From Mucilaginibacter terrigena (GTDB taxonomy: Bacteria; Bacteroidota; Bacteroidia; Sphingobacteriales; Sphingobacteriaceae): 64,000 bases of DNA. Shown here piece by piece: positions 8,126 to 16,409 of the stretch; within the stretch, counting starts at the first letter, position 1, and every line of letters begins with the position of its first letter. The translations under genes were made by a program, and so were the position numbers. The notes beneath the pieces are model-generated. The model was not told where the DNA came from. It saw only the letters and a list, made by a program, of their open reading frames with translations, and did no database searches. The DNA lies in assembly GCF_004168255.1 (NCBI RefSeq), contig NZ_SEWG01000001.1, positions 796,077 through 860,076 of the forward strand. The letters are read 5' to 3'.

Positions 8126-9148
8126 TTAGCCCCCAATGGTGGCCATAGATTCGTGAAAGTTTGGGTTCTCTAAACGTTTTTGTTCGGCCTGCCAGCCATC
8201 CTTCTCGCGGGTGTTGAACGCCCGGCGCAGGGTTTGCTCCAGTTCGGTATCACTTATTCTCAAACGCATCAGGTCTTTAATATTCAGTACGCCATCATCA
8301 TACAGGCAATTCTTTAAAGTGCCCTGTGGCGTAATACGGATGCGGTTGCAGGTGCCGCAAAATGTACGTGAGTAGGCCGCAATGATACCAACACTACCCT
8401 TATGCCCCGGAATGCTATAATTGTATGAGGTGGAATATTGCGGGTCGGGCACTTTCTGTATATCAGGAAATGTTTGTCTTATCTCGTCAAAGATCCTTAC
8501 ATAATCCCAAACAATACCGCTGTAGCTGTGCCCTTCGCCGTTAAAGGGCATTTCTTCTATAAAACGGACGCTTACGGGCAAGTTTTTGGTTAACTCCACC
8601 AGCGGGATAATATCCTGTGTGTTTTTACCAGCCATAACCACGGTGTTTATTTTTACTTCCATGTCGTGCTTTAACAGCTCCTCCATGGTTTCCATCACAC
8701 TGGCAAATTCATCGCGGCGGGTAATGGCAAAAAAGCGGTTGGCATCCAGCGTGTCCAGGCTCAGGTTTACTGAGCGCACCCCTATCCGCTTTAGTTCGGC
8801 CACGTGCGGCGCGGTTAAAACACCGTTGGTAGTAAGGCTAAGTTCTTTGAGGCCATCAAGTTTTGACAGGGCCGTAAGCAACTGCATAATATCCTTACGA
8901 ACAAATGGCTCGCCGCCGGTAATACGGATCTTTTCGATGCCCATTTTTACCAGCAAGCTGCAGGCCCGCAGCATTTCCTCGTAAGTCATCAGCTCCCTGC
9001 GCGACAGCCAGTCCAATCCCTCTGCGGGCATGCAATAAAAGCAGCGCAGGTTGCAGCGGTCGGTAACGGCCAGCCGCAGGTAATTTATCTTTCGTCCGTG
9101 GTTATCTAAAAGCAAGTGTTTTAATAATAGCTGGTAAACAGTGGCCAT
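8126..9148 (-). CDS. moaA: MoaA, GTP 3',8-cyclase (radical SAM)
   Basis: First step of cofactor synthesis. 340 residues. The N-terminal radical-SAM cluster is C32-x3-C36-x2-C39 (DRCNLRCFYCMP), the SAM glycine-rich region is ITGGEPFVR, and the C-terminal second cluster is FCGTCNRIRIT followed by NCLYDDG (Cx2Cx13C). It ends with the essential C-terminal Gly-Gly (ATIGG). ATG 9148. First gene of the leftward five-gene operon and divergent from xdhC across about 100 bp with no room for, or sign of, a moco riboswitch. Confidence 0.96.
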   Translation of the reverse strand: MATVYQLLLKHLLLDNHGRKINYLRLAVTDRCNLRCFYCMPAEGLDWLSRRELMTYEEMLRACSLLVKMGIEKIRITGGEPFVRKDIMQLLTALSKLDGLKELSLTTNGVLTAPHVAELKRIGVRSVNLSLDTLDANRFFAITRRDEFASVMETMEELLKHDMEVKINTVVMAGKNTQDIIPLVELTKNLPVSVRFIEEMPFNGEGHSYSGIVWDYVRIFDEIRQTFPDIQKVPDPQYSTSYNYSIPGHKGSVGIIAAYSRTFCGTCNRIRITPQGTLKNCLYDDGVLNIKDLMRLRISDTELEQTLRRAFNTREKDGWQAEQKRLENPNFHESMATIGG

Positions 9149-9227
9149 AAGCCAAAGTTTGGTAAAGTTAATGATTACAAAGCTTTTTAATTGTCGTTAA
9201 TATGTCTAATAAATGCGGTAAGAAGTC

Positions 9228-9235
9228 TATTTTTG
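9228..9235 (+). promoter_or_regulatory. candidate -7 box for xdhC
   Basis: TATTTTTG matches the Bacteroidota -7 consensus TAnnTTTG and lies 15 bp before the GTG start of xdhC. No clear -33 TTG is seen at the expected distance. Confidence 0.4.
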
Positions 9236-9249
9236 AGTAAATACTACTT

Positions 9250-10413
9250 GTGAAAGAATTAAGCGACATAGTACATGCATTTGATAACGCGCAAAAAGCA
9301 GGCAGGCAAACCGCCCTGGCAACCGTAGTGCATGTAGAAGGCTCATCCTATCGCCGTGCCGGTGCGCGTATGCTGGTTACCGAAGACGGGCAGTTAACCG
9401 GCGCTATTAGCGGCGGTTGTCTGGAAGGTGATGCCCTGCGAAAAGCACGGCTGGCTATGGCGCAGCAAAAACCCATGCTGGTTACCTATGATACTACCGA
9501 CGATGACGATGCCAAACTTGGCGTAGGCTTGGGTTGTAATGGTATCATCCATATTTTAATTGAGCCGATACATCCGGCTTTACCAAACAACCCCATAACT
9601 TTTTTCAAGCAGTTCTTAAATGCGCGTGATCCGGTTGTGCTTATAACCATTTTTACTTTAAATGATAAGCAGTCGGCACAGCCGGGCACCTGCGCGTTAA
9701 TGAATAAGGATGGGCAGGTGACGGGCGTTTTCCCGGATAGTATTATTGAAGAGGCTGTATTAGCCGATGCAAAGAATGTGTTGAAGAATGGCAACTCGGT
9801 CACCAAAACTTACCTATATGACGACAGGTTTACCTGCTTTGTAGAATTGCTGCAACCGGCGGTATCGCTGATTGTTGTTGGGGCTGGTAACGATGCCATT
9901 CCGCTTACCCAAATGGCAGCTGTTTTGGGCTGGCAAGTAACCGTTGTAGATGGCAGGGCAAATTATTCGGTTAGTGACCGTTTCCCGTTGGCTAATAAAT
10001 TACTGGTTGCCAAACCCGATAATGCTTTGAGTAAGTTAAACATAGACAATCGCACCGTTTTTGTGCTGATGACGCACAATTACAATTATGATATGGCTAT
10101 GCTTAAACAGCTTTTACCTTTGCAGTTACCCTACATTGGCGCTTTGGGGCCAAAAAAGCGCCTTAACCGCATGCTTGATGAATTGCGGGAAGAAGGGACT
10201 GATATAAACAAAGAGCAACTAAAAAGCATTTATGGCCCGGCGGGACTGGACATAGGGTCGGAAAATGCCGAGGAGATCGCCCTATCTATCGTTGCCGAGA
10301 TACAGGCGGTTTTGGCAAAACGAAACGGTTTATCGTTACGATACAAGCAAGCCACACACAATCGCGACGAGCACATTGTACAGCAATCGTTAAATGCCAA
10401 TACCTTATCATGA
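9250..10413 (+). CDS. xdhC: XdhC/CoxI family molybdenum-cofactor chaperone
   Basis: XdhC-family proteins bind and protect sulfurated cofactor and deliver it to xanthine-dehydrogenase-type molybdoenzymes. 387 residues, both domains present: the N-terminal XdhC/CoxI domain (HVEGSSYRRAGARML, ISGGCLEGD, LGVGLGCNG) and the C-terminal Rossmann domain (VVGAGNDAIPL, YIGALGPKKRLNRM, YGPAGLDIGSENAEEIA). The start is GTG 9250, with no better downstream ATG. The gene overlaps the next by ATGA. No xanthine dehydrogenase subunit is in this window, so its client is elsewhere. Confidence 0.92.
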   Translation: MKELSDIVHAFDNAQKAGRQTALATVVHVEGSSYRRAGARMLVTEDGQLTGAISGGCLEGDALRKARLAMAQQKPMLVTYDTTDDDDAKLGVGLGCNGIIHILIEPIHPALPNNPITFFKQFLNARDPVVLITIFTLNDKQSAQPGTCALMNKDGQVTGVFPDSIIEEAVLADAKNVLKNGNSVTKTYLYDDRFTCFVELLQPAVSLIVVGAGNDAIPLTQMAAVLGWQVTVVDGRANYSVSDRFPLANKLLVAKPDNALSKLNIDNRTVFVLMTHNYNYDMAMLKQLLPLQLPYIGALGPKKRLNRMLDELREEGTDINKEQLKSIYGPAGLDIGSENAEEIALSIVAEIQAVLAKRNGLSLRYKQATHNRDEHIVQQSLNANTLS

Positions 10414-10991
10414 CGTCAATAGTTATTCTTGCAGCAGGGTCGTCAAGCCGCTTTGGTTCGCCTAAGCAAAACCTGGTTTTTGATGGACAAACGCTTTTAC
10501 AAAGGGCAATTAAGAATGCTTTAGCGGTTACCGAAATTGTAATAGTTGTATTAGGCGCTAACCGCGAGGATATTGAGTATACCATAAAAGATCATCCCGT
10601 TAATATCCTGTATAACCCAAACTGGCCCGAAGGTATGGCTACGTCCATAAGCCTGGCTATCGAAACGATTCAACGCGATTATTTAGGTGTAACATCTGCA
10701 ATTTTCATGCTCTGCGATCAGCCTTTTGCTGATGGTGTACTATTAAACGAGTTGGTAAAAGCTGCCGGCAGTAGTGATAAAGGCATAATTGCTTCTGAAT
10801 ATAATAACACCCTCGGTGTGCCTGCCCTGTTCAAACAGGGTTATTTCCCCTACCTGATGGCCCTAAAGGGCAAAGAAGGCGCTAAAAAGCTTTTGGGGCT
10901 ACATGCTGATGATGTACAATCAGTACCGTTTGCCTTGGGTGGTGTGGATATTGATACGATGGAAGATTGGGAGCGGTTTAATAAAAATTAA
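10410..10991 (+). CDS. MocA-like molybdenum-cofactor nucleotidyltransferase
   Basis: MobA-like NTP transferase of the MocA (cytidylyltransferase) type, which converts Mo-molybdopterin to the dinucleotide used by xanthine-dehydrogenase-family enzymes. 193 residues. Signature VILAAGSSSRFGSPKQNL (5-22), MLCDQPFADG as the metal-binding region, GVPALFKQGYF and GVDIDTMEDWE at the C-terminus. It starts inside the xdhC stop (ATGA overlap), the typical xdhC-mocA pair. CTP versus GTP use cannot be decided by eye. Confidence 0.85.
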   Translation: MTSIVILAAGSSSRFGSPKQNLVFDGQTLLQRAIKNALAVTEIVIVVLGANREDIEYTIKDHPVNILYNPNWPEGMATSISLAIETIQRDYLGVTSAIFMLCDQPFADGVLLNELVKAAGSSDKGIIASEYNNTLGVPALFKQGYFPYLMALKGKEGAKKLLGLHADDVQSVPFALGGVDIDTMEDWERFNKN

Positions 10992-10999
10992 ATAAAACC

Positions 11000-11081
11000 A
11001 TGTCATTGCGAAGCGTGGCAATCTCAGCATATCCGCACTTCTCATGAGATTGCCACGTCGCTACGCTCCTCGCAATGACAT
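11000..11081. repeat. compact palindromic repeat, TGTCATTGCGA type (copy A)
   Basis: An 82-bp imperfect palindrome starting ATGTCATTGCGAAGCG and ending CGCAATGACAT. Its inner segment (AGCATATCCGC and the stretch from GAGATTGCCACG to the end) is nearly identical to the copy at 40346-40432. Intergenic, between convergent genes. Confidence 0.75.
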
Positions 11082-11094
11082 ATTGTAAAACAAG

Positions 11095-11122
11095 AAGAGA
11101 TGCGATTATCGCATCTCTTTTT
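11095..11122. terminator. bidirectional intrinsic terminator between mocA-like gene and aldose epimerase
   Basis: Perfect 11-bp stem AAGAGATGCGA / TCGCATCTCTT with a TTA loop, followed by T-rich sequence on the plus strand and preceded by A-rich sequence that serves the minus strand. Confidence 0.8.
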
Positions 11123-11124
11123 TC

Positions 11125-12303
11125 TTATTTAGCTACCGAAAATTTATATATCGATTGTGTTTTGTAGGTCTGACCAGGTTTTAACTCAGTTGAGGGGAAC
11201 GTTGGCTGATTTGGCGAATCGGGGTAATGTTGTGTTTCCATCGCGAATGACGTACGGAACTCATCTTTTTTGCCGCCCTTCATGGCATTTTGCGCCTGCA
11301 TAAAATTACCGCTGTAAAATTGCAAAGCGGGCTCTTCGGTAAATATCTCCATTTTAATGCCGCTTTTATCGCCAACAACAGTTGCTATCGGTGTGGTGAT
11401 ATCATGTTTGCTCAGCACAAAATTATGGTCGTAGCCCTTGCCATCTTTTAACTGGATGTTATCCGTATTAATGCGCGCGCCAATAGTGGTTGCCTTTGTA
11501 AAATCGAAAGGCGTGCCCGCAACCGCGTCTATTTTACCGGTTGGGATAAGCGTACTATCAACAGGCGTATAGTTATCGGCGTTAATTTGTACCAAATGAT
11601 CTAAGATGGTACCGCTGCCTTCGCCGTTAAGGTTAAAAAAGGCGTGGTTGGTTAAGTTAACCACCGTGTTTTTATCTGTAGTGGCCGAGTAGCTTACCTT
11701 CATGGCATTGTCGTCGGTTATCTGGTAAGTAACCTTTACGTTTAAGTTACCGGGGAAACCACCCTCCATATCTTTGGCCTGGTAGCTTAACTCCAATGTG
11801 GCGCTGTCTATTTGCTTAGCATCCCAAACCACTTCCTGAAAACCCGGATGGCCGCCATGCAGGGTATTTTGCCCGTTATTGGTAACCAAGGTATATTCTT
11901 TACCATCTATCTTAAATTTCCCTTTGGCAATACGGTTACCGTAGCGGCCGATGGTTGCACCATAATATGGTTCTTTTGAATTGATAAAGCCATCAACACT
12001 TTCAAAACCTAAAACCACATCGGTTAGTTTGCCATCTTTATCGGGCACTAAAAGGCTCACAATACGGCCACCATAATTGGTAACGGCGGCTTCTACCCCA
12101 TTCTTATTCTTCAGGATGTATAAGTGCGTTTGCTTGCCATCAATTGTTTTTTCGAAGGCCGATGCAGATGGTAATTTTGGTGTAGCTGTGGTACTGTCTG
12201 TCATGTTAGATGTGTTTTGTTTGGCGGATTGATTGCAGGCAGCAACAAGTAAACTTCCTGCTATCGCGAGCGCTAAAATTGGTTTTTTAAATGTATTTCG
12301 CAT
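11125..12303 (-). CDS. aldose 1-epimerase, predicted lipoprotein
   Basis: Galactose mutarotase family enzyme that interconverts alpha and beta anomers of aldoses. 392 residues. An N-terminal lipoprotein signal ends LLVAACNQ (Cys23), so it is probably anchored in the periplasm or outer membrane. Family motifs: NYGGRIVSLLVPDKDG, GRYGNRIAKGKF, NNGQNTLHGG, LTNHAFFNL (catalytic His region), GKGYDHNFVL and ALQFYSGNF near the catalytic glutamate region. ATG 12303. Ends next to a bidirectional terminator. Confidence 0.93.
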   Translation of the reverse strand: MRNTFKKPILALAIAGSLLVAACNQSAKQNTSNMTDSTTATPKLPSASAFEKTIDGKQTHLYILKNKNGVEAAVTNYGGRIVSLLVPDKDGKLTDVVLGFESVDGFINSKEPYYGATIGRYGNRIAKGKFKIDGKEYTLVTNNGQNTLHGGHPGFQEVVWDAKQIDSATLELSYQAKDMEGGFPGNLNVKVTYQITDDNAMKVSYSATTDKNTVVNLTNHAFFNLNGEGSGTILDHLVQINADNYTPVDSTLIPTGKIDAVAGTPFDFTKATTIGARINTDNIQLKDGKGYDHNFVLSKHDITTPIATVVGDKSGIKMEIFTEEPALQFYSGNFMQAQNAMKGGKKDEFRTSFAMETQHYPDSPNQPTFPSTELKPGQTYKTQSIYKFSVAK

Positions 12304-12338
12304 AATAATTTATAATTATTGGTTGTTTTGATTTAATA

Positions 12339-13208
12339 TTAAAACGCTAAAACATCTGGCCCTAAAACCGCGCTGTTACATATATATGTGGGCACTATCC
12401 CTGTGGCCGAAATGCGGTTTTCGGCATCAGCCGGTTGTGTGTTGCCTGTTAGCACCAGCACCGTATCCAAGCCAAATTTATTGCCTCCTATGATATCTGT
12501 TTGCAGGGTATCGCCTACCATTACTATCTGCTTTTTGCTTATCTGGCGATAATCACGTATCAGGTCATAAGCAAACATAAACATCTGCGAATCGGGCTTA
12601 CCAAACCGGATGAACTGCTTGCCAACTATGGCCTCAACCATTCCGGCAATACCGCCAATAGCTATACCCACATCATTTTTTGATACCGGGTAGGCGTAAT
12701 CTGTATTAGCCACAATAGCCGGGATGGTACGCTTACGCAGCAGGTTAACGGTTTTATTCAGGTCCTGGCACCAGTCGAAGCCTTCATCATCCATAAAAAC
12801 CAGCACATTAACTTTATCGATATTGGTGTTGTTGATATCGCGTACCGGCAAAGTATGCAATCCGGCACTTTCCAGGTAATGTGCCGAGTCTTCGGTACCT
12901 AAATAGGCTACTATACCATCATTCACTTTTAGGTCAAGATATTCCTTGGTTAGCATACCCGATGATATGATCCTATCGGCCGTTACGGCGTAAAGCCCTT
13001 TGTCGTGATATGATTGCGCCAATTGCCCCGGACTGCGCGATGCATCGTTGGTGACTATATAATATTCCTTTTTTTGCGATTGCAGGTAATCAAACGTACG
13101 TTCGATACCCGGCACCAGCCCGCTATGGGTTTTTAAAACACCAAACGCATCAAAAAATATAATTTCGTAACGGTCAATTATCGATTTAAAATCTTCAATG
13201 CGCTTCAT
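12339..13208 (-). CDS. HAD-superfamily subfamily IIA hydrolase-like protein
   Basis: HAD-type phosphatase, class IIA (NagD-like). 289 residues. Motif I is IFFDAFGVLKTHSG; the usual second aspartate (DxD) is Phe, as in some IIA subgroups that read DxWG. Motif II is YIVTNDASRSP, and motif III/IV is VMVGDTLQTDIIGGNKFGLDTVLV. FIRFGKPDSQMF matches the IIA substrate-proximal KP motif. Downstream of the APH-like kinase in the same direction. The missing second Asp leaves phosphatase activity uncertain. Confidence 0.85.
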   Translation of the reverse strand: MKRIEDFKSIIDRYEIIFFDAFGVLKTHSGLVPGIERTFDYLQSQKKEYYIVTNDASRSPGQLAQSYHDKGLYAVTADRIISSGMLTKEYLDLKVNDGIVAYLGTEDSAHYLESAGLHTLPVRDINNTNIDKVNVLVFMDDEGFDWCQDLNKTVNLLRKRTIPAIVANTDYAYPVSKNDVGIAIGGIAGMVEAIVGKQFIRFGKPDSQMFMFAYDLIRDYRQISKKQIVMVGDTLQTDIIGGNKFGLDTVLVLTGNTQPADAENRISATGIVPTYICNSAVLGPDVLAF

Positions 13209-13274
13209 TAATTTAATTATAAACGGTGCAGTTATTATAGTATCGTAAAATTCAAATTACCTGGCGGGATAAAT

Positions 13275-13301
13275 TTATAAATGTTTATTAAACATTTATA
13301 A
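13275..13301. promoter_or_regulatory. AT-rich perfect palindrome upstream of the HAD gene
   Basis: TTATAAATGTTTA and TAAACATTTATAA form 13-bp perfect arms around a single T. It lies between the kinase stop (13315) and the HAD start (13208). Could be an operator or an AT-only hairpin; no U-tract typical of a terminator. Confidence 0.35.
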
Positions 13302-13314
13302 TAATCATGCACTT

Positions 13315-14352
13315 TTAACTTAAGCCAAGCTCTTTTATTATTATTTCGGCGTTAAAATCCCTGTCGATGGATGGCAGGTAGATCTCCAGCGCCTCGGCCT
13401 GGAGTTTTTTGGCATACTGATCATTAAAAAAATATTTGCCATCTTTTATTACATAGTTAAGGATAAAGAAACGGTAAGCTTCCTTCAAAAACCGTATCTC
13501 GTCGGCAGTAACCGGGTTCACCTGGTGATATTCTTTCAAAAAGGTGATAAACCGGTCTTCCATCATCGGCCCTATTACATAACTAAATACCGTGCGGTCG
13601 CCGGCATCAGAAACCACGCGACTGAAAAAATAAAAATCCAGCAGGCGATAGCTCATCCTGAACCAGTCGTAATCCCAGCGCGAGTAAAGTTCCAGATCGG
13701 GCGTTACCGAAAAGTTACCGATGTTCCAGTCGATAAATACCGGTATGATCTCGAACGATTTCATATCATACCTTGATCTGTTCTTCAGAAACTGCTCGCA
13801 ATGGTGTTTCAATAAATCAACCTGGGCGGCGTTGCCAAATTTACTTCCGTTTTTATCCAACTGGCGCTGCAGGTCGTATATATCGGTACGCAGCGTTTTT
13901 GATGATTTTGGTAGTACATTTTTAACACGCGAACAAGCTTTATGAAATTTACCCAATTGCGTACCCAGGGTTTTTATCTGGTCGGTATTAAGGCGGCGTG
14001 GCAACCTGTTTAAAATGCGGGTTGGGTTGTAAAACACTACCCATGCATCGTCTTTACCATGTTTATAGCGATATACATATACCCTGTTGTTTTTTAGCAG
14101 CGATTTAGATAGCAGATTCTCGAATGGATAAAGCAGATTATTAGATAGCGACTGGATAATGCGGTGATCCTCCTTAAAGTGCTCGAACTTGCCAAAAAAC
14201 GAAAGCTTGGCAATAATAATATCCTCGTCGTCGAAAGTGATACGGTACACATGGTTGGTAGAAACCATCGCGCTGATATCCTCAATATCCTTAATAATTT
14301 TGGAGCTATCGTAGCCTTCCCAGGCCGATTTTATGATTAGATGAAAGTCCAT
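13315..14352 (-). CDS. APH-like kinase / phosphotransferase family protein
   Basis: 345 residues. Resembles the aminoglycoside-phosphotransferase/choline-kinase fold: an N-terminal lobe with beta strands (VYRITFDDEDIIIAKLSFFG), a catalytic-loop-like FIDWNIGNFSV (D and N of the HxDxxxxN loop present, His replaced), and SRWDYDWFRMS, where an Asp could serve as the metal-binding residue. The substrate is unknown. Orientation and order with the GSI-like ligase and the HAD protein suggest a small-molecule pathway. The GxxExxY element sits in the 5' flank, so the original operon may have been interrupted there. Confidence 0.7.
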   Translation of the reverse strand: MDFHLIIKSAWEGYDSSKIIKDIEDISAMVSTNHVYRITFDDEDIIIAKLSFFGKFEHFKEDHRIIQSLSNNLLYPFENLLSKSLLKNNRVYVYRYKHGKDDAWVVFYNPTRILNRLPRRLNTDQIKTLGTQLGKFHKACSRVKNVLPKSSKTLRTDIYDLQRQLDKNGSKFGNAAQVDLLKHHCEQFLKNRSRYDMKSFEIIPVFIDWNIGNFSVTPDLELYSRWDYDWFRMSYRLLDFYFFSRVVSDAGDRTVFSYVIGPMMEDRFITFLKEYHQVNPVTADEIRFLKEAYRFFILNYVIKDGKYFFNDQYAKKLQAEALEIYLPSIDRDFNAEIIIKELGLS

Positions 14353-14387
14353 TACCGGGATTAATTTATAATTGCATAGATAGTTTA

Positions 14388-14874
14388 TTTAACCACAAAG
14401 AGCACAAAGTTTTTTCACAAAGGTCACTAAGATTGGTTATCTGCTATATTGAGCCATTAATAACTCGTTTTATCCCATCCTTTAATCTTACCACATTGAA
14501 ATTGATAAGCAATCCTAATTTGTAATTTCCAAGTTTCAAATATGTTAGCGTTTGAGCTAAATGAACATCGTTAGTAGCTTCTACACTTTTAATTTCAATT
14601 ACCAATTTATTATCCACCAACAAATCTATTCTGTAACCACAATCTAAACGCACTTCTTCAAACACTAAGGGCATCGGTTTTTCTTTTTCTACGTAATATC
14701 CCGCTTGAAATAATTTATAAAAAAGACATTCTTTATAAGCACTTTCCAACAAACCAGGACCCAAAGCCTTGTGAACTTCTATTGCAATACCTATTATACC
14801 ATTCGACAATTCATTTTCATTCATAAAGCTTTGTGTACTTTGTGATTTTCCTCGGTGTTCTTTGTGGTTAAAAC
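14388..14874. mobile_element. inverted-repeat element carrying a single GxxExxY gene
   Basis: Left arm 14388-14436 and right arm 14829-14874 are imperfect inverted repeats. The left arm begins TTTAACCACAAAGAGCACAA and the reverse complement of the right arm begins TTTAACCACAAAGAACACCG; they realign at TCACAAAG with unchanged spacing. Both arms are built of the repeated word CACAAAG. The only gene between them is the GxxExxY ORF. No transposase and no obvious target duplication is seen. The right arm ends 7 bp from the stop of the GSI-like ligase. Confidence 0.75.
14444..14824 (-). CDS. GxxExxY family protein (PD-(D/E)XK-nuclease-like)
   Basis: 126 residues. The family name motif is seen as GPGLLESAYKECLF (G, E, Y spaced as GxxExxY). 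YRIDLLVDNKLVIEIKSVE provides a D-x8-ExK pattern of the PD-(D/E)XK nuclease fold. Members of this family occur as isolated, widely scattered genes in Bacteroidota and other bacteria; their function is not established. It sits alone inside the inverted-repeat element 14388-14874, on the same strand as the flanking operon. Confidence 0.9.
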   Translation of the reverse strand: MNENELSNGIIGIAIEVHKALGPGLLESAYKECLFYKLFQAGYYVEKEKPMPLVFEEVRLDCGYRIDLLVDNKLVIEIKSVEATNDVHLAQTLTYLKLGNYKLGLLINFNVVRLKDGIKRVINGSI

Positions 14875-14881
14875 TAATAAA

Positions 14882-16240
14882 CTAAATAGATTCGAAATAC
14901 CTCTTCAACTCCCAATCGCTTACGCTTTTGGCGTATTGGCGGTGCTCCCAAAGGCGGGTATTAGTAAAATGCTGCACAAAGCCTTCGCCAAACAGCTCGT
15001 TGGCAATTGATGAGTTTTGCATGGCAATTGCGGCATCGTAAAGGCTGGTATGCAGGGTACCGTTACTTTTATCCTGGTAGCCGTTGCCTGTTGTTGGGGC
15101 AATATCGAGCTTCAACTTATTCCTGATGCCATATAAACCCGATGCTAAAGCGGCGGCCATGGCCAGGTAGGCGTTGGTATCAGAGCCCGGGATGCGGGTT
15201 TCTAAACGTGTTGATGATGCTGACGAGTTGATCACGCGCATGGCTGTAGTGCGATTGTCTATCCCCCAGGTAATGGTGGTTGGCGCCCAGGCACCTTCTA
15301 CCAGGCGTTTATAGCTGTTAACATTAGGCGCGTACATGGGCAGCAAATGCGGCAGGCAGTAAAGCTGGCCTGCAAGATATTGCTTATATGTTTCGCTCAT
15401 TTTATTTGCATCGCCGGTATCGTAAAACAAATTCCGGGTTTGGCCTTTATCCCACAAGCTTTGGTGGATGTGGCCGCCGCAGCCCGGCAGCTGCTGGTTC
15501 CATTTGGCCATAAACGATGCGGTAATGCCATGCCTTGCGCCGATCTCCTTAACAGCCGCTTTAAATAAAATAGCCTTATCGGCGGCATCTAAAACATCCG
15601 AATGCGCTATAGCCGCCTCGTATACACCGGGTCCTGTTTCGGTGTGCAGGCCCTCTATGGGTATATTAAATCGGGTTAGTAAATTAAACAGATCGTAATA
15701 AAACGCGCTGTTTTGTGATGTGCGCAGCAGCGAGTAACCAAACATCCCCGGCGATAAGGGTTCCAGGTTAGTAAAGCCTTTCTGATGCAACGTTTGCGGT
15801 GTTTCTTTAAAATTGAACCACTCAAACTCCTGTGTAAACGCGGCATGGTAACCCATATCAGTACAATTATTGGCAATTTGTTTTAACAGGCTGCGCGGGC
15901 AAGCGGGCAATGCACCCCCTTTAGGCCCGGTAAAATCAGCTAAAAAGAACGGGATGTTATCTTCCCATGGCACAGTACGGAAAGTAGACAGATCGATATA
16001 ACATTGCTTATCGGGGTAACCGGTATGCCAGCCGGTAAGTTCAACATTATCGTAGGTAACATCAGCGCTGTCCCATCCAAAAACAACATCGCAAAAACCA
16101 TATCCCCCCTGCAAGCCATCCATAAACTTTTGGGTACTGATAACCTTGCCCCGCAAAATGCCGTCGATATCGGCAAAAGCAAATTTCACTTTCTCAGTGT
16201 TGTTCTCTTTTATATAGGCAATAATCTGTTCCTTATTCAT
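14882..16240 (-). CDS. glutamine synthetase family protein (GSI-like; glutamate-amine ligase type)
   Basis: 452 residues, glutamine-synthetase fold: a beta-grasp-like N-terminus (VKFAFADIDGILRGK) and a catalytic C-terminal domain with TQEFEWFNF (metal-binding Glu), GCGGHIHQSLWD, MYAPNVNSYKRLVEGAWAP and LETRIPGSDTNAYLAMAA. The APNVNSYKR and GSDTNAYL forms are typical of PuuA/GlnA3-like gamma-glutamylamide ligases rather than of assimilatory GSI, so an amine other than ammonia may be the substrate (inference). Just upstream is a GSII gene in the same direction, separated by a terminator. Confidence 0.88.
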   Translation of the reverse strand: MNKEQIIAYIKENNTEKVKFAFADIDGILRGKVISTQKFMDGLQGGYGFCDVVFGWDSADVTYDNVELTGWHTGYPDKQCYIDLSTFRTVPWEDNIPFFLADFTGPKGGALPACPRSLLKQIANNCTDMGYHAAFTQEFEWFNFKETPQTLHQKGFTNLEPLSPGMFGYSLLRTSQNSAFYYDLFNLLTRFNIPIEGLHTETGPGVYEAAIAHSDVLDAADKAILFKAAVKEIGARHGITASFMAKWNQQLPGCGGHIHQSLWDKGQTRNLFYDTGDANKMSETYKQYLAGQLYCLPHLLPMYAPNVNSYKRLVEGAWAPTTITWGIDNRTTAMRVINSSASSTRLETRIPGSDTNAYLAMAAALASGLYGIRNKLKLDIAPTTGNGYQDKSNGTLHTSLYDAAIAMQNSSIANELFGEGFVQHFTNTRLWEHRQYAKSVSDWELKRYFESI

Positions 16241-16360
16241 TATTTATAGTATAAAATGCCAATTTAAGCAAGATAAATAATATGTATCGTATTATATTAT
16301 ATGCAAATCGGCAATTGCCTCTTTGCATTACCGGTCATTACATCAAATTATAAGGCAAAA

Positions 16361-16393
16361 AAAAGTCCCCCGGTTATAACACGGGGGACTTTT
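16361..16393 (-). terminator. intrinsic terminator after GSII glutamine synthetase
   Basis: 12-bp stem AAAAGTCCCCCG / CGGGGGACTTTT with a 9-nt loop, followed on the minus strand by a run of T (A-run at 16356-16364 on the plus strand). 17 bp after the glutamine synthetase stop. Confidence 0.85.
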
Positions 16394-16409
16394 GGCAGAT
16401 ATAGGGGTA

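Noticed and set aside
9149..9249. Possible molybdenum-cofactor riboswitch before moaA
   Set aside because: The divergent gap is only about 100 bp, must hold two promoters, and shows no stable multi-stem structure.
11000..11122. Insertion sequence remnant between mocA-like and aldose epimerase genes
   Set aside because: Only a palindromic repeat and a terminator are present; no transposase-derived frame in any direction.
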